NCBI GenBank assembly: GCA_022605955.1
Contig: JAKCOZ010000003.1
Coordinates: forward strand, 57,846,179 to 57,910,178
DNA length: 64,000 bases
Reading direction: 5' to 3'
From: Rallus limicola
Lineage: Eukaryota; Chordata; Aves; Gruiformes; Rallidae
Shown: positions 63,613 through 64,000 of the stretch, in pieces
Layout of the letters: each line of letters begins with the position of its first letter
Position numbering within the stretch: the stretch's first letter is position 1
Notes under the pieces: generated by a model
What the model was told of the DNA's origin: nothing
Databases searched by the model: none
What the model saw: the letters and a program-made list of their open reading frames with translations, nothing else
Translations under genes and position numbers: made by a program

Positions 63613-63787
63613 GCAATGGTTTCCAAACTGTTTTGGACCTTGCCCCACTGTCAACTCTCAGCATTACTTACACACTATCAATCACCATTACTGTCAAACA
63701 TTTAGCTGAACTCCTAGGAAAGTGTGGCTGTGTGTGCCAGCTGTACACCATGCCCTTGCAGGCCACCATTTGGGACACTCTTCTGCT
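63613..63787. mobile_element. hAT-like MITE candidate, about 175 bp
   Basis: Left end CAATGGTTTCCAAACTG and right end CCATTTGGGACACTCTTCTG are imperfect inverted repeats of each other. Both resemble the CAGNGGTTCCCAAACT-type termini of hAT/Charlie-like nonautonomous elements. The interior encodes nothing recognisable. An 8-bp target duplication was not evident, so this remains a candidate. Confidence 0.4.
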
Positions 63788-64000
63788 AAGAAACAAGTTT
63801 GTGGGCGCAGGCTATAGTACAGTCAGAATCAAGTCTCCCCTTGCTACTTATGAAAGAGTTCTGAAACACAAGAAAATTTCATCTTCCTTTAAGTCCCATA
63901 TGAAGGTCAGGGATAAATGACAGCACAGTGTTCAGATAAGGTCTTCTTTTTCTCTACATGCTGAATGATTAATGACAAAATGCTTTTATTTCTGCAGAGA
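63788..64000. other. Window end, nothing recognised
   Basis: AT-rich DNA with no supported feature. Confidence 0.5.

Noticed and set aside
1..64000. CRISPR arrays, bacterial operons, phage genes, rRNA or tRNA genes
   Set aside because: No regularly spaced repeats, no clustered long ORFs, and no rRNA- or tRNA-like conserved blocks seen. All strong signals are vertebrate repeats.

Overview
This window is vertebrate nuclear DNA, almost certainly avian. It is AT-rich, has no long open reading frames of microbial type, and its recognisable content is fossil transposable elements. The clade signal comes from CR1-type LINEs (3' end with ATTCTATG-like 8-mers, GDFN endonuclease motif, RT motifs) together with two ERV-type LTR families that are typical of bird genomes. 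I did not identify any known protein-coding gene, and the window looks intergenic or intronic.

Layout. From 1 to 18 kb there is mostly unique-looking AT-rich DNA, with one solo LTR at about 5.3-6.0 kb that keeps its TATA and AATAAA signals. From 18.0 to 28.3 kb lies a dense block of repeats: a short 5' LTR piece fused to a 3.6 kb antisense CR1 (ORF1 coiled coil, endonuclease, linker, RT), a sense CR1 with an intact 3' tail, another antisense CR1, a compact antisense LTR carrying a (CA)n microsatellite, and a short antisense CR1 tail. From 28.3 to 64 kb repeats are sparse: a MIR-like SINE (33.4 kb), a CR1 tail (40.4 kb), two very old CR1/L3-like relics (41.7-42.2 and 48.7-48.9 kb), one sense CR1 (45.2-45.9 kb), and a hAT-like MITE candidate (63.6-63.8 kb). 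Several small tandem duplications and microsatellites are also present.

Possible genes. The best coding hints are a group of splice-site-bounded open segments on the minus strand at 61.8-63.6 kb (two neighbouring blocks join in phase; the next one upstream does not) and two isolated exon-like blocks on the plus strand at 44.96-45.03 and 48.09-48.15 kb. None matches a protein I recognise, so all carry low confidence. A GC-richer segment near 49.7-50.1 kb has X-box-like, YY1-like and CCAAT motifs within 70 bp and is the best promoter candidate.

Nothing here works together as an operon or a defence or metabolic system. The interest lies in repeat history (an LTR/CR1 deletion junction, a microsatellite born inside an LTR, inactivated RT catalytic sites) and in the few unexplained exon- or promoter-like signals.
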